From Sambucus nigra (Eukaryota; Streptophyta; Magnoliopsida; Dipsacales; Adoxaceae), in contig OX422215.1 of NCBI GenBank assembly GCA_949130495.1, positions 8,223,302 to 8,287,301 of the forward strand: a stretch of DNA of 64,000 nt. Direction: 5' to 3'. Below the pieces are notes generated by a model. It ran no database searches, was not told the DNA's origin, and was given only the letters and a program-made list of their open reading frames with translations. The translations under genes were made by a program, and so were the position numbers. This document shows positions 33,501 to 45,486 of the stretch, in pieces; within the stretch, counting starts at the first letter, position 1; each line of letters begins with the position of its first letter.

Positions 33501-34757
33501 TCCACATCACCAAGTTCTTCATCAAATCTTGCATCGTCATCAACTACCATTTACTTCTTTTCGTCAACAAAAACTATGTGTCGCATGTCAAATGGGAAAA
33601 TCTTCTAAGTTGTCTTTTTCGATGTGTGCTAAGTCATCTACTTTAGTTTTAGAGTTAGTCTTTAGTTATGTTTGGGGCCCATCCCCTATTATGTGGTCAT
33701 AAATATTTAGTAATCTTTGCTGATAATTATTCGAATTCTATTTAGTTTTTTCCCATGAGTAATAAATCTGATGTGCATGATATTCTTATTAATTTTCATA
33801 AATATGTTGAACGGAAATTTAACACAATAATAAAAAATATCCAAACAAATTCGGGAGGTGAGTTTCGTAAATTAGATACTTTTTTCAAAAATTGTGGCAT
33901 TTAACATCGTTATTCTTGTCCACACACCCACGAACAAGTGGGCTTTGTTGAAAGACGTCACCGTCATATTGTCGAAACGGAACTTGCCTTAATGGCTCAT
34001 GCATTCGCTTCCCAAAAATATTGGCATTTTGCTTTTGAAACTGCCACTTTTCTTATAAATCGCCTACCGACTCATACACTATCTAATCTATCTCCATCTT
34101 GATGTATTTTTTCCATTACCCCTGACTATAAACTTTTTAAAAAAATTGGGTGTCTTTGTTTTCCCTACCTTGGCCCTTATAATGCTCACAAACTCGACTA
34201 TCATTCTAAACCGTGTGTCTTCCTTGGTTATACTCCAAATCATTCTGGTTATCGTTGATTGCACCTTCCTTCAGGTCGCATTTACAACGCAAGACATGTT
34301 CATTTTGACGAACATAGTTTTCCCTTTACCCCCACAATCTCGGCACCTCCCCCACTAGTATATTCAATATGGGGCTCTTTCTCAACCACCCTCAAACCAC
34401 CTCACTCTCATTCTCCCTACTCCCTCAGCATAACTGCACCTTGCACTGTATCTCTACCCTGCCCTCCCATACCGTCCCGATCTAAAGCAGCGCTGCCACA
34501 ACTATTGTTGTCTAAAACAGCAGTTCACATCCCTACTGCCTTTCCTTCCTGCTACGCACCACCTACTGCTCGACCTCCAACAGCTATACTTGTTACTACT
34601 CCACCAGTTGTTCCACCTACTACAAGTCAAGCCACAACTCCTAATATTACCTCACTGTCTCCATCTTGTTCTAATCTCACTAGCATCTCATGACTAGCAT
34701 CTCATGGCAGTAAACCTAGGTCCTCTCATTGTTAAATAAAATTCTCACCCAATGACC
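33501..34757 (+). pseudogene. Copia A integrase region
   Basis: Resumes the Copia A pol after the CACTA-like block: HHQVLHQIL, then CVACQMGKSSK (Cys pair of the integrase zinc domain), then the degraded core. Nonsense codons and short indels are frequent; for example the segment corresponding to LVFSDVW reads LVFSYVW, so the first catalytic Asp appears lost. The Pro/Thr/Ser-rich stretch at 34360-34690 is the variable linker between integrase and reverse transcriptase. A 14-bp tandem duplication (actagcatctcatg) at about 34679-34706 is absent from Copia B. It stops at the TGACC duplication at 34753-34757. Confidence 0.8.
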
Positions 34758-34766
34758 TGACGTAAA

Positions 34767-34774
34767 TGACGTCA
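34767..34774 (+). promoter_or_regulatory. Palindromic bZIP-type site in solo LTR
   Basis: TGACGTCA is the perfect palindromic core recognised by plant TGA/bZIP factors, nine bases inside the LTR start. A second TGACGT stands at the very start (34758-34763). Binding is inferred from the motif only. Confidence 0.45.
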
Positions 34775-34853
34775 GTGGGAGCAAGAAAAGATAATTCTCT
34801 TTAATCAAATCTCAAAATATGGAAGAATGACTTAAATGAGTCTACAAAAGGGG

Positions 34854-34862
34854 TATTTATAA
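34854..34862 (+). promoter_or_regulatory. TATA-like box of solo LTR
   Basis: TATTTATAA within gggtatttataagaagg, about 95 bases inside the LTR, is in a suitable place for an LTR promoter. Confidence 0.45.
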
Positions 34863-35160
34863 GAAGGAGGTTGTTTGGCCTCTAAGCTAAGTATCTAATT
34901 ACAATTATACCCTTAATACCAATTAACCTTCCTTCCTCTAAATACAAAATAAAAGGAAAATTACAATGAATACTAAAAATAAAAGAAATACTAAAAATAA
35001 CTAAAATACGAAAAACAACCCCTATTCTTCATTCACATGCCAAGCAACCTCCTTCCTATAAATACAAAATAAAAGAAAAATCACAATGAATACTAAAAAT
35101 AAAAGAAATACTAAAAATAAGTAAAATACTAAAAAAAAAACCTATTCTTCATTCACATCA

Positions 35161-36710
35161 TGACCCTTCGTCCTTGTCCTTCTCCGGCACCAAAACTCAC
35201 ACCACTGCTCACAATGTCTCTCTTCAACCTACTGAACCAACATGTTTTACCGTCGCCAATAAAGACCCTTAATGACGCACTGCTATGCGTGATGAAATCA
35301 ATACACTTCTTCAAAATCACACATAGTCTCTTGTTCCCTCCTCTCCTTATATGAATATCATTCCATGCAAATGGGTCTATAAAATTAAACGCAAAGTCGA
35401 TGGCACAATCGAACGATACAAGGCTCGTTTTGTTGCCAAAGGCTTTCATCAAGAGTATGGTCTTGACTTCAATTAAAGATTTAGTCTCGTTGTCAAGGCA
35501 ACCACCATTAGTACCGTTCTTTCCATTACCATCTCGAATGGTTGGCTCGTTTCTCAACTCGATGTTAATAACGCATGTCTCCATGGTTTCCTATATGAGA
35601 CTGTGTTCATGCAACAACCTCTTGGTTTCCAAGATCCAACCAAACCCACTCACGTATGCCAACTTCATCACTCCCTTTATGGTCTCAAACAGGCACCACG
35701 TGCCTGGTTTCACCGTCTTACTCAATTTCTAACCTCTCAGAATTTTATTAGTTCCAAAATAGACACCTCTCTGTTTATTTATCATTCCGGGACTACTATC
35801 CTTTACCTCCTTATTTATGTGGATGATATTCTCATCACGGGTAATTCTTCTTCCTTAATTCAATCCCTCATTTTTACTCTGAGCCGTGAATTTTCTCTCA
35901 AAAATCTTAGTCCCCTCCACTACTTTCTCGGCATTTAAATAGTTCCCACCTCTAATGGTTTATTACTATCTCAACAATGTTACATTCTTGACCTTCTTTA
36001 ACGTCATGGCATGTCTCACTGAAAAACTCTCACCATTCCATTTTTCGCCAATCTCAAACTCTCATTCACCGATGGTACACCTTTAGCTGATCCCACTCCT
36101 TATCGGCAAGTCGTCGGTGCACTCCACTATCGATATTTCATTTGCAGTCAATAAAGCTTGCCAATTTATGCACTCTCCAATCGATACCTATTGGTACCTT
36201 GTCAAATGAATTCTTCGCTATCTCAAATACCCCTCCTCTTATGGCCTTCACCTCACTAAATCATCCACTCTAGACTTGCTAGCCTTTACAAATTCTGACT
36301 GGGCTGGTTGTATTGATGATAAAAAATCCACAAGGGGGTTTGCAATTTTTCTTGGCTCAAATATTATCTCATGGCAATCAAAGAAACAAAAGACAGTTTT
36401 TCGCGTATCCACCAAGGCCGAATACAAAGCTCTTGCCGATGTTTTTGCTAAATTAATTTGGCTCAAATCCTTATTAAGTGAGCTCGGTGTCCCTCCTCAC
36501 AAACCACCTATTCTTTGGTGCGACAACATTGTTTCCACCTACCTTTCCCTCAATCCTGGTTTTCATGCGCGCACTAAACATGTTGAGATTTATTTTCACT
36601 TTGTTCGGGATCAAGTTGCCAAGAAAGCTCCTCAAGTCCAATTTATCTCCAAAGCACTCTCGTCCGCTCGGTTCTCATTCATCAGGGACAAGTTGATGAT
36701 TCCCTCATGA
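35161..36710 (+). pseudogene. Copia A reverse transcriptase and RNase H
   Basis: RVT_2-type Copia reverse transcriptase: [58 protein letters not shown] and the catalytic YVDD at 35816-35827, then LHYFLGI. There are a stop near 35475 and several frame changes in 35940-36270. RNase H at 36276-36710 reads NSDWAGCIDDKKSTRGFAIF, STKAEYKALAD, WCDN and TKHVEIYFHFVRD, ending at a TGA near 36708. The polypurine-like cttgcgggag lies shortly before the 3' LTR at 36733. Confidence 0.9.
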
Positions 36711-36732
36711 CCACCATCAACTTGCGGGAGCA

Positions 36733-36893
36733 TATCAACCAAGTCAAAAATCAGTTCACCTTCTAGCGGAATATCTCCCACAATCTCGGACACAATAGCA
36801 GCTCATTTTTTTAATTGAAATTAATTCCAAGGTTGCTCCCATTGACTAGCTCAACACGTGTTGCTAAAGAAAGTTTCTCTTGTATTCTTATAT
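36733..36893 (+). repeat. Truncated 3' LTR of Copia A
   Basis: Begins tatcaaccaagtcaaaaatc like the 5' LTR at 860 and follows it through the aagtttctcttgtat segment, then diverges. The distal half found at 1015-1153 is missing and replaced by a short-repeat cluster. Confidence 0.8.
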
Positions 36894-37080
36894 TCTTAAA
36901 TGAGGTTGAGAAGAAGGTTGCTCCCATTAACATTAAAGAAAGTTTCTCTTGTATTCTTAAATGAAAAGTGGTTGAAGTGGTTGAAATGAAATGAAATGAA
37001 ATGAAAAGTTTCTCTTGTATTCTTATATATACCCAAAGTTTCTCTTGTATGCTAAAGAAAGTTTCTCTTGTATTCTTATA
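36866..37080 (+). repeat. Scrambled repeat cluster derived from the Copia LTR
   Basis: Five copies of GTTTCTCTTGTAT, at 36873, 36942, 37008, 37038 and 37061, with irregular spacing, mixed with partial copies of gttgctcccatt, agtggttgaa and an atgaa pentamer run at about 36985-37005. The 5' LTR has only one copy of each. This looks like repeated slippage or filler-DNA repair within the LTR. Confidence 0.8.
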
Positions 37081-37751
37081 CCGAAAGTGGTTGAAATGAA
37101 AAGTGGGTATATATGTGCATTTTCGACCGTTCAAATTTTTTCCATCATCTCACCCACTTCTTGATGATTTTTTTTGTAGATGATCTCCTTACTATATAGA
37201 TCATGTATACCGAATTTGGTTGAAAAATAGATATTTTTACTATTTTTTTTAAATGAGTATGTTCATAGGTATATTAAGTGAGGTATGTTGGAGAGCGTGA
37301 CTATATATATATTTACCAACCAAAAAAAGCGTTAATGAAAAACATATATTTATTAAATATGTTACACACATGGTTGAACCATCATGACTGGTAGGGGTAT
37401 ATCAGAGCCAAAAAGGCAGTTCCAATAATGTATTCTGATATACCCCTCTAGCCATCCATGATGTATTCTGATATACCCTTACAGTCTACATAGCCAAAAA
37501 ATGAGGTTCGCAGGGTGATTGTACAACTTACAAAAAAGATTTAAACGAAAGAAAGTTCCATTTGGAATCTGGAGGCCAATAGTTAACAAAAGACAATTAC
37601 AAGCAGAGGTGGATCGAAGTGGACAGGTGGGTAGTCTCATCCACATTAAAATTCTTGGAGATTAAAACATTAGTCCTAGTATTTATGTTTTTCGTAAACG
37701 ACATTATAATATTTTTACATTTTTCACTCTACGATATTATAATATCATAGG
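37081..37751. other. Spacer between the two Copia copies
   Basis: AT-rich, no gene seen. It contains a small hairpin (annotated separately) and the junction at about 37752 where Copia B starts abruptly in mid-gag. Confidence 0.55.
37394..37446. repeat. 13-bp inverted repeat (hairpin)
   Basis: GGGGTATATCAGA at 37394-37406 is perfectly complementary to TCTGATATACCCC at 37434-37446, with a 27-base loop. The right arm is repeated directly nearby as ttctgatataccc at about 37467-37479. This could be the remnant of a MITE end or a chance hairpin. Confidence 0.6.
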
Positions 37752-37926
37752 CCTTCAAACCTCCCATCAAATCTAGAAAACTTTAGCAGACACCCTTGCC
37801 TCTCCCTCCAACACCCGCATACTCAATCTTCACTTGCACCTAAACCGTCTCAATCAAGGAGATGACTCAGCATCCACATTCCTTCACAAAGCTAAAGCCA
37901 TAGCAGATGAACTCAGCGTAGCTGGA
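37752..37926 (+). pseudogene. Copia B gag, first fragment
   Basis: Matches Copia A 1471-1650 closely (LNRLNQGDDSASTFLHKAKA in the longest readable frame). It ends in CTGGA (37922-37926), which is repeated at 48556-48560 after E3. Confidence 0.8.
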
Positions 37927-40802
37927 TGTGAGACCCCGACTAATTAAATATCGGGTAGCTACTCCTTTATTCAAATTAATTCAAAATGTCAAGTTGGTAC
38001 AGTTCTTAGCATTACTATCGAAAAACATTTTTAACAATTACTAGCCACCTAATATTTAAAAAGTGAGTTGTCCAATTTTTTTATTAAATCCAATTAACAT
38101 GCAATAAGATAGATTATGAAGTGATACATAACCACTACAACATAGCCACAATAGAATAACCATGGAATAATAATGAATCTGGAGGAATACTCCTCACAAC
38201 AATCCGAATACTGAAATAAACAAATAAAAAGTTTGAATCATTAATTAATTACAACCCAAAATACGAAATAAACTAAATAGATAAAATGTCTAAAGGAAAT
38301 GGGGCGACATGCCCAATAGATGAGAAAATCTGATAATAGAATCAATATCGAAAGTGGAGGCGTCTATTGACAAGGTCCTGTAACTCCCACAGCAGCTACA
38401 GCACGTCACTGGAATGGAACTCCTATGCTTGGTGTCCTTGTGGCTGAGCACCTAAAAGGTTTTTACAAGAAAGTAGATTTGAAAGCAAACGGGTCAGAGC
38501 CCAATTGTGAAAACAGTTTAAAATATAGCAAGCGTTTAATATCATTAAATAGTGAATATAAAGTACATAATAGTGTGCACTCACATGAGTCCTCACCTCT
38601 CAACTAATTGTGCACTCTTATCTTACCCGTACCCGTTCTAGTTATTCCCATATCTAACTAGTCCAATACAAAATCTAACATTACTATACGATTCACAATT
38701 TAATTCCGGCATCTTCATTTAAATAGAGAGTTTTACTTTTCTTCACAGTTTCCCATATTAGTAGTACTAATTACTAGAGATCTTCCATTTTATCTTTACC
38801 AAACGTTGCTATTATTTATACTCACATTTATACATGACAGTTCATTTCAATTAAAAGTATATTATTCTCATCATCAATATACAATACTAGCACCCCGAAA
38901 CTAATTTGCGGTGCACACATACTCTGCTATCCAATCCCTGTTCATCACGTACATAAGGACCACGCATTCCGAATCTCTCGGGAACCGTTCTCAAATAGCA
39001 ACAATCACACATAATGGAGGCGAACATAGTTCACATCACATGGGTCACGCACATACCTACGCTCCCATGATCAGCAGACTTATTAACTTCTCAATAAGTC
39101 TTTGTCTGACCTATGTCCTCGAGTTACCAATCTACCCCCCCCCCCCCCGTAGGCACACAAAGATTAGATGGCCCTGATCGAACGCCGACCTCCCATGATA
39201 GCAAGTACGGTAGGTACGTTATACACAGATAACTACATATACTAGGCATTCGCACATCTTAGATATCTCAAAATATTAATAGAGGTATACTTCTCGTTCT
39301 TATACCATCATTTAGTGTTATACGTTTACAACTCCCCGATTTATGTACATTAAAGTTGTCAACTCTTCTCATGTCGTAATTAGGTGCTCGTTTCCTAATC
39401 CACAAGTATCGTCCGATTTACTCAAGATTCTAAGTTTTACCCCTCAACGTGCTCCAATATCACAATTATACTCACTAGTCAATAGGGGAAGGTTATTACT
39501 CCATTAAATAAGTCTACGGAACATTCGAAATAAAATTAGGCCTAAAAGGCCATTATATCAACTCGTCAGAAATCTCATTCGAATGAGTGCCGTTCGAACG
39601 AAAGGCTTCGAATGAACTACCAACTCGTTAGAAGGGGTACTGTCATCTCGTTAGAAACTCGTTCGAACTAGGTCGTTCGAACGTCCTGGGCAGGTCTTCT
39701 AACGAGATGGAAGAATACGCCCAAAAATCCCAAACTCGTTCTTTGCTTCATTCTCCTCTTCCCTAAATCCACCCTAAGACTATCCAAATACATTTTAATG
39801 TTTATAAACTATTTTTACTCATCCTAGGTCATTCCTAAACATGCTTTTGGGATCAAATCTTACAAATTAACATGCCAAACTCATAAATCCCCAATTCTTG
39901 TTCCAAACCCTACGAACTTGAACCCAAAATTTTATTTCATAAAAATACTCCTTATTAATCCGTTTTCAGATCATCAAAAGTTATGACTTGTATATTAAAT
40001 TCGTCCATAATCATCTACATGTAAATTCCTACCCAAAACCACAATTTTCACAATAATTTCATTGGGTGTTCTTCATCAAAATTTCCAAGACATAAACAGT
40101 TTTCTACACTACACATGGAGGAAATATTCATTGCAAATAACGACATCAAAACACTTGCCTTAGATTTGTTTCTTCTGAATTGATGTTGGTGAATGAAGGC
40201 TGATTTCTCCCCTTTCTCTACAGAATTCTCCCAAGGATGGTGATGGTGGTTGGAGGTTTCTTTTGGAACCTTTTCAAACTCTCCCTTTAACTCCCGTAGC
40301 CCACTAACTTACCTAATGTTGATAATGGACTTAATGGGTTCATTAGTATATATTATTTAACCCTAAAATTCGTGGGTTTTAATTCCCATATTTTTAAAAT
40401 TACCAAAATACCCTTCTAGGTTGTCGGTCTAGCCTAAAAATGCCCTGGGACCCAAACTAAACTCCCGGCTAGTATTTTCTGACTATTTCGACCCTTCCGG
40501 ACACGTTGGCGCACTCAAAATAACCATTCGAATGATAAAAATATAATTCACTTTTTAATTTAAATTATTTCGTTTCTGACGCGACTGACACGCGCGTCCC
40601 AACTAAGTTTCCTAAATTGTCGCATTTCTGCCTCGTGACAATTTAAATACTTTCAATACTCATGAAATATTAAATTTTAATATCATAATCAAATACTAAC
40701 TCACATCTCGCTAGTATTTATATCCGGATTAATTTCTAATTAATTCTCATTTAATTTAATTAATCCCTTAAATAAAAATCAATAAAATTACGGGGTATTA
40801 CA
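37927..40802 (-). repeat. E3 3' LTR
   Basis: 2876 bp, paired with 45670-48555. The outer end reads TGTGAGACC here and TGTGAAACC in the other copy. A C14 run at 39135-39148 has grown from a short C run in the partner (near 46880). A palindrome cluster of TTCGAA/CTCGTT type lies at 39577-39710. Confidence 0.93.
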
Positions 40803-40814
40803 TACTTCCCCCCT
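40803..40814 (-). promoter_or_regulatory. Polypurine tract of E3
   Basis: On the minus strand it reads AGGGGGGAAGTA, identical to the tracts of E1 and E2, directly before the 3' LTR. Confidence 0.9.
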
Positions 40815-40844
40815 AATAATTGAATTTCATCCCGAAATTCGAAA

Positions 40845-43800
40845 CTAAAGAGTACTTGGTAAAAATAACTCTGGATAATACTCGCGCATCTCATCCTCGC
40901 GCTCCCATGTGGACACCTCGGCATTATGATGCCGCCACTGAACACGTACTAATGGTACTATCTTTAACCTCAGTTTTCGCTCAATTTGGTCCAAAATAGC
41001 AATCGGCCCCTCCTCGTAGGAACTATCAGGATGAAGATCGATGTCCTCTAAAGCAATGTGAGTATGGGCCAACTCGTCCCTAAGATATTTCCTTAGAGAG
41101 GAAATATGGAACAGATCATGAATCCTATGCAAGTGCTCCGGTAACCCGAGTCTATACACAACTGGCCCAATTCTCTCGATGATAGGAAATAGCCCCACGT
41201 ATCTTGGTGCCAGTTTCCCCTTCTTCCCAAAACGCATGATCCCCTTCATGGGAGATACTCTGAGTAACACTTGGTCCCCCACCTTGAATTCTCTGAAGAA
41301 CCTCTTGGCATCAGCATAGCTCTTCTGCCGGTCCTGAGCTACCCAAATACGGCTCCGTATCATCTCTATCCTTGTCGAAGTGTCCTGAATCACTTTCATC
41401 CCAAGGAGTTTGTTATCCCCCACCTCTAACCAACATGTTGGGAACGAAAAGGTGTACCATACAACGCCTCAAATGGAGCCATGCCAATGGTGAACTGGTA
41501 GGAGTTATTATAAGCAAACTCCACCAATGGAAGGTACTGCTCACAACCACCTCCAAAATCTAGGATGCACATACGCAACATGTCCTCCAACATCTAATTT
41601 GTCCGCTCTATTTGCCCATCAGCCTGCGAGTGATATGTCGTACTCAGCCGCATCTCGGTACCCATGGCCTCTTGGAAACTCTCCCAAAATCGTGAAACAA
41701 ATATGTTATCTCGGTCAGACACGATATTTAGAGGCACCCCGTGAAGTCTCACTATCTCTGCAATGAAAATCTGGGCATACTGTCCCGTAGTGTAATCTGT
41801 CCTTACGGGTAGAAAATGAGCAACTTTAATCAACCGATCCACAATTACCCATATGGAGTCGTGACCCCTCTATGACGTAGGTAACCCCGTGATAAAGTCC
41901 ATGGATATGCTCTCCCATATCCACATTGGAACCTCTAACGACTGTAGAAGTCCCGCCGATTTCTGATGGTCCACCTTTACTAGCTAACAAGTGGTGCATT
42001 TAGAAACGAACACAGCGATATCTCTCTTCATCCCACTCCACCAGTACTGTCGTCTCATGTCTTGGTACATCTTATCCCCACCAGGGTGTACCACGAACCG
42101 TGAGTCGTGTGACTCTATCATTACCTCGTGTCGCAAGTCTTCCCCTTTCGGAACGACTAGTCTTCCATTGAAGCGTAATCCCCCGTCTGAGCTAACGGTA
42201 TAGGACTCGGCTCCCTCTGCTAGTAATCGAACTATCTTCTCTTGACAGAACGAGTCATTTTCCTGGGCCTTTACCACTCTCGTAACAATCTGAGGTGTAA
42301 TAGTCATCACAGACATGAACGATCGGGCCACTACATCCTGGTGTCCCAACTCCTTCCACTTAGCTTTCCACACCTCGGCCACCTCATCTACTGGCCTACG
42401 ACTCAACGCGTCTGCTACCACGTTAGCCTTCCCTGGGTGATATTGGATATCGAACTGATAATCCTTCACAAACTCAAGCCACCGACGTTGACGCATATTC
42501 AGCTACTTCTGCGTGAAGAGGTATTGTAGAGACTTGTGGTCTGTGAACAATCAAAATTTCTCCCCCAGGAGGTAGTGTCTCCAAATCTGAAGAGAGAATA
42601 CGACTTCCTCTAACTCCAAGTCGTGTGTGGGGTAATTCCTCTCGTGATGTTTAAGCTTATGGGAAGCATAAGCTATGGCCTAACTTTCTTGCTACAGCAC
42701 ACCTCCAAGTCCTTGTAAGGACGCATCGGTGTAGACTAGATACTCAACTCCTGGTCTGGGCAATGCTAACACAGGCGCTGAGGTCAACTTGTCCTTCAAC
42801 TCATAAAATGCCAACTGATAGGCATCGCTCCAGATGAATGGCACACCTTTGCGAGTCAGATGTGTCAAAGGACCCGCTATCTTTGAGAAACCCCGAATAA
42901 ACCTCATGTAGTATCCTGTTAGGCCCAAGAAACTACGAATCTCAATCGGTGTCGTGGGCTGTCCCCACTCCCTCACCGCGGAAACCTTCCCTGGATCAAC
43001 AGATATTCCCCAGTCTGAAATGATACGCCCTAAAAACTGAACCTCCTTCAGCCAAAATCCATATTTCTCGTACTTTGCATATAGCTCGTTCTGACGTAGC
43101 GTCTGCAAAACCTATCTCAAATGCTCGGCGTGCTCCTCTTCTATCTGGGAGTAAACCAGAATGTCATCAATAAAGACAATGATGAACTGGTCTAGGAACT
43201 CTATGAATACCTTATTCATCAAGTCCATAAACACGGCTGGAGCATTGTTCAAGCCAAAAGGCATAACCCGAAACTCCTAGGAACCATACCTCGTCAAGAA
43301 AGCAGTCTTCGAGATGTCCTATTCCCTGATATGCAACTGATGGTATCCCGATCGTAAATAAATCTTTGAGAAGAAGCAATCTCCTCTCAACTGGTCAAAT
43401 AAGTCATCGATTCGGGGCAACGGATACTTATTCCGTATCGTGACTTTATTCAACTCCCGGTAATCTACACGCAATCTCAATGATCCATCCCTCTTCTTTA
43501 CAAACAACAAAGGGGCACCCCACGATGAATTACTCCTTCAGATAAACCCCTGACCCAACAACTGCTCTATCTGATCCCTCAGCTCTCTCATCTCCGCTGG
43601 AGCCATACGGTACGGTGCACGAGCAATTGGCCGAGTGCCCGATGTCAAATCGATCATAAAATCTATCTTTCTACTCGGAGGTAGTCCAGGTATATCCTGA
43701 AATACATCAGCAAACTCACTGACAACGGGAATCGAATCAAGTGGTATCACCACTTCCTTAGAGGTCTCCTCCTCTATATAGTACAAGTGAGTGGACGATC

Positions 43801-44381
43801 ATCCCTCGGGGCGAGGCATCGCCACTAAAAACATCTCCTGCCCGGGAATGGCAAAAATAATACTCCTACTGAAATAATCAATCATGGATCGGTACGCAAC
43901 TAGGCAATCCATACCAACAATCGCATCGTACTCAGTCATCTCTAATACTAGCATATCAGCGGGTAAAGTAAATATCCCTATCTCTATACCCACACCTCTA
44001 CAAATAAGGGAAATCACAGAACCCCTACTCAACGGTGAATCTACGCAAGTAATCATGCTCTGCAGTGTCTAACAACCCCAAAGTGCGTGTAAATCTCGTG
44101 GCAATGAAACAATGTGTGGCCCCCGTATCAAATAAAATACGTCCCATAGTCCCCTGAATAGAGAACATATCCTCAATAGCAGGTGGATCCTGTGGTACTG
44201 TGGCATGCTGGAGTTGATAAACTCGCCCGTACTGTAGCTGTCCCTGCTGGACTGGGACTACTGGGATGGGTGGCAAAGCTGGCATCTGTGGTGTTGCTGG
44301 GAGTGCGGTGGGAAACATAGGTCTCTAGGGCTCATGTCGAGCACCCTACTGCTGCTGCTGTGGGGCCCTTCCCCTATCAGG
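40845..44381 (-). pseudogene. E3 pol: protease to chromodomain, multiply broken
   Basis: Read from high to low coordinates: protease with intact DTG at 44121-44129; a frameshift near 44050; stops near 43790; reverse transcriptase with catalytic FIDD at 43163-43174; RNase H with YTDASLQGLGG; integrase zinc domain with CTTCQ-type Cys pair near 41990; integrase core down to about 41440, where one C is lost compared with E1 and E2 and the frame shifts; then the C-terminal part 40845-41423 with VGDQVLLRVSPMKG and a chromodomain (VRVQWRHHNAEVSTWERE) near 40870-40970. Catalytic residues of RT and protease are present, but the frame is broken in many places, so no polyprotein could be made. Confidence 0.9.
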
Positions 44382-45486
44382 ACACTCCTGTCGCTTATGG
44401 CCAATCTTGCCACAAATGAAACATTTCCCCAAAAAGTTCCCCCCCTCTCTGACCCTGATGCCCATGGCCCTGGTGGCCGTTGCCATTCCTCCCCTGGCCG
44501 TTCTAGCCCTGATGAAACTGCTGCTGTTGGCCCTGCTGGTCGTGCTGTCCCTGTGGGCCATGCTGACCCTGCTGGCCCTAACGAAAACCTCCCTGTCCAT
44601 TTCTGAAACCCCCAGATCTGAACCTCTTAAAATCCCCTTACTGGGGACCCTGATCTCCCTGCCTATGCTGACTCTGAGCAGATTGTGCCCCGTTGGCACC
44701 ATTTCCCCCTGTCCTGCCCTGATGTTTGGACTCTCTTGATCTCTTACTCTCAGACATGTAAAAGCGGTGGTCCTGGCAGTGAAGCAGTGTTGTGTTAACC
44801 ACATCAGAATAAGTGGCTAACGAGAGATTTCCCAACAAGTGCTGACAGATCCTCCAAGTCAACCCATCCATGAAATTCTGAATCTTCTTCTCCTCAGTCG
44901 GAATCTCATCGAGAATAATGTTCAAGAGATTAGTGAATTCGGCCTCATACTCGGCCACGGTCCTCCCCTCCTGCTTGAGGTTCATTAACTTCCTCCTCAT
45001 TTCAGTGTGAATGGCTGATGGAAAATATTTGCAGTCAAACCGTACCCAAAACTCCTGTATGGAAAGGGCATCTCTCTCCTCCGAGGTGGTAATGGACTCC
45101 CACCACTGCAACGCTGATCTTACTAGCTTAAAAGTAGCCAGTATCTGTTTCTGTACCTCTGTGCACTCATACATCCTCAAATGTCTTTGAATGTCCTTCT
45201 TCCACTGGCTGGACACAACAACATCGGAGCTACCTGCAAACTCCGGAGGGTGTGCTTTCTGAAAAGCATCACGAACACGTTCCCATGCAAACGGGAATGC
45301 ATGAGCCTGAACTGGCACTACTGCTGGCGCCTGGGGTGGTGCCTGCTGCACAACTGCGAGGGCGACATTTACCGTTTGGGCTACAATAGCACCAACCTCT
45401 GCTGCATTCATGGTGCCCTGAACTGGTGCAGGTTGTGGCTCGGGCTGAGCATCCATAGGAACTCGATGTGCACGTCGTGGAGGCAT
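44382..45486 (-). pseudogene. E3 gag with zinc knuckle
   Basis: Starts at the ATG ending at 45486 (MPPRRAHRV) and is open for 282 codons to a stop at 44638-44640. The capsid region is complete (WERVRDAFQKAHPPEFAGSS, ALQWWES, FWVRFDCKYFP, YEAEFTNLL). Beyond the stop, the Gln/Gly-rich stretch continues in the same frame to a homopolymer (seven C on the plus strand, 44439-44445), where the frame changes; the CCHC knuckle (CFICGKIGHKRQEC) at 44382-44423 is in the new frame. Compared with E2 this is the best preserved capsid in the window. Confidence 0.9.

Larger units (their letters stand above)
34758..35160. mobile_element. Solo LTR inserted in Copia A
   Basis: A 403-bp sequence with TG...CA ends (TGACGTAAATG to TTCACATCA), flanked by the 5-bp duplication TGACC (34753-34757, 35161-35165). 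Copia B has the uninterrupted joint (acccaatgacccttcg). There is no internal domain, so it is a solo LTR left by LTR-LTR recombination. Its last 230 bases are two tandem units of about 115-120 bp (34931-35050, 35051-35160), each with ataaaagaaatactaaaaat and ctattcttcattcacat. The orientation is probably plus, from the TATA box and the purine-rich ggtgggagc near the left end, but this is uncertain. Confidence 0.85.
860..36893 (+). mobile_element. Copia A: Ty1/copia retrotransposon split by nested insertions
   Basis: A degenerate Ty1/copia element whose parts lie in the usual order on the plus strand: short LTR, initiator-Met primer site, gag, CCHC knuckle, protease DTGA, GAG-pre-integrase and integrase, reverse transcriptase with YVDD, RNase H, and a partial 3' LTR. 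Three later insertions separate the parts: E1 (1722-23106), a CACTA-like block (23995-33500) and a solo LTR (34758-35160). Comparison with the second copy (Copia B), where the same joints are uninterrupted, fixes each insertion point to the base. Without the insertions it would be about 4.7 kb, typical of plant Copia. It has many stops and cannot be functional. No target duplication can be read because the 3' LTR end is rearranged. Confidence 0.85.
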
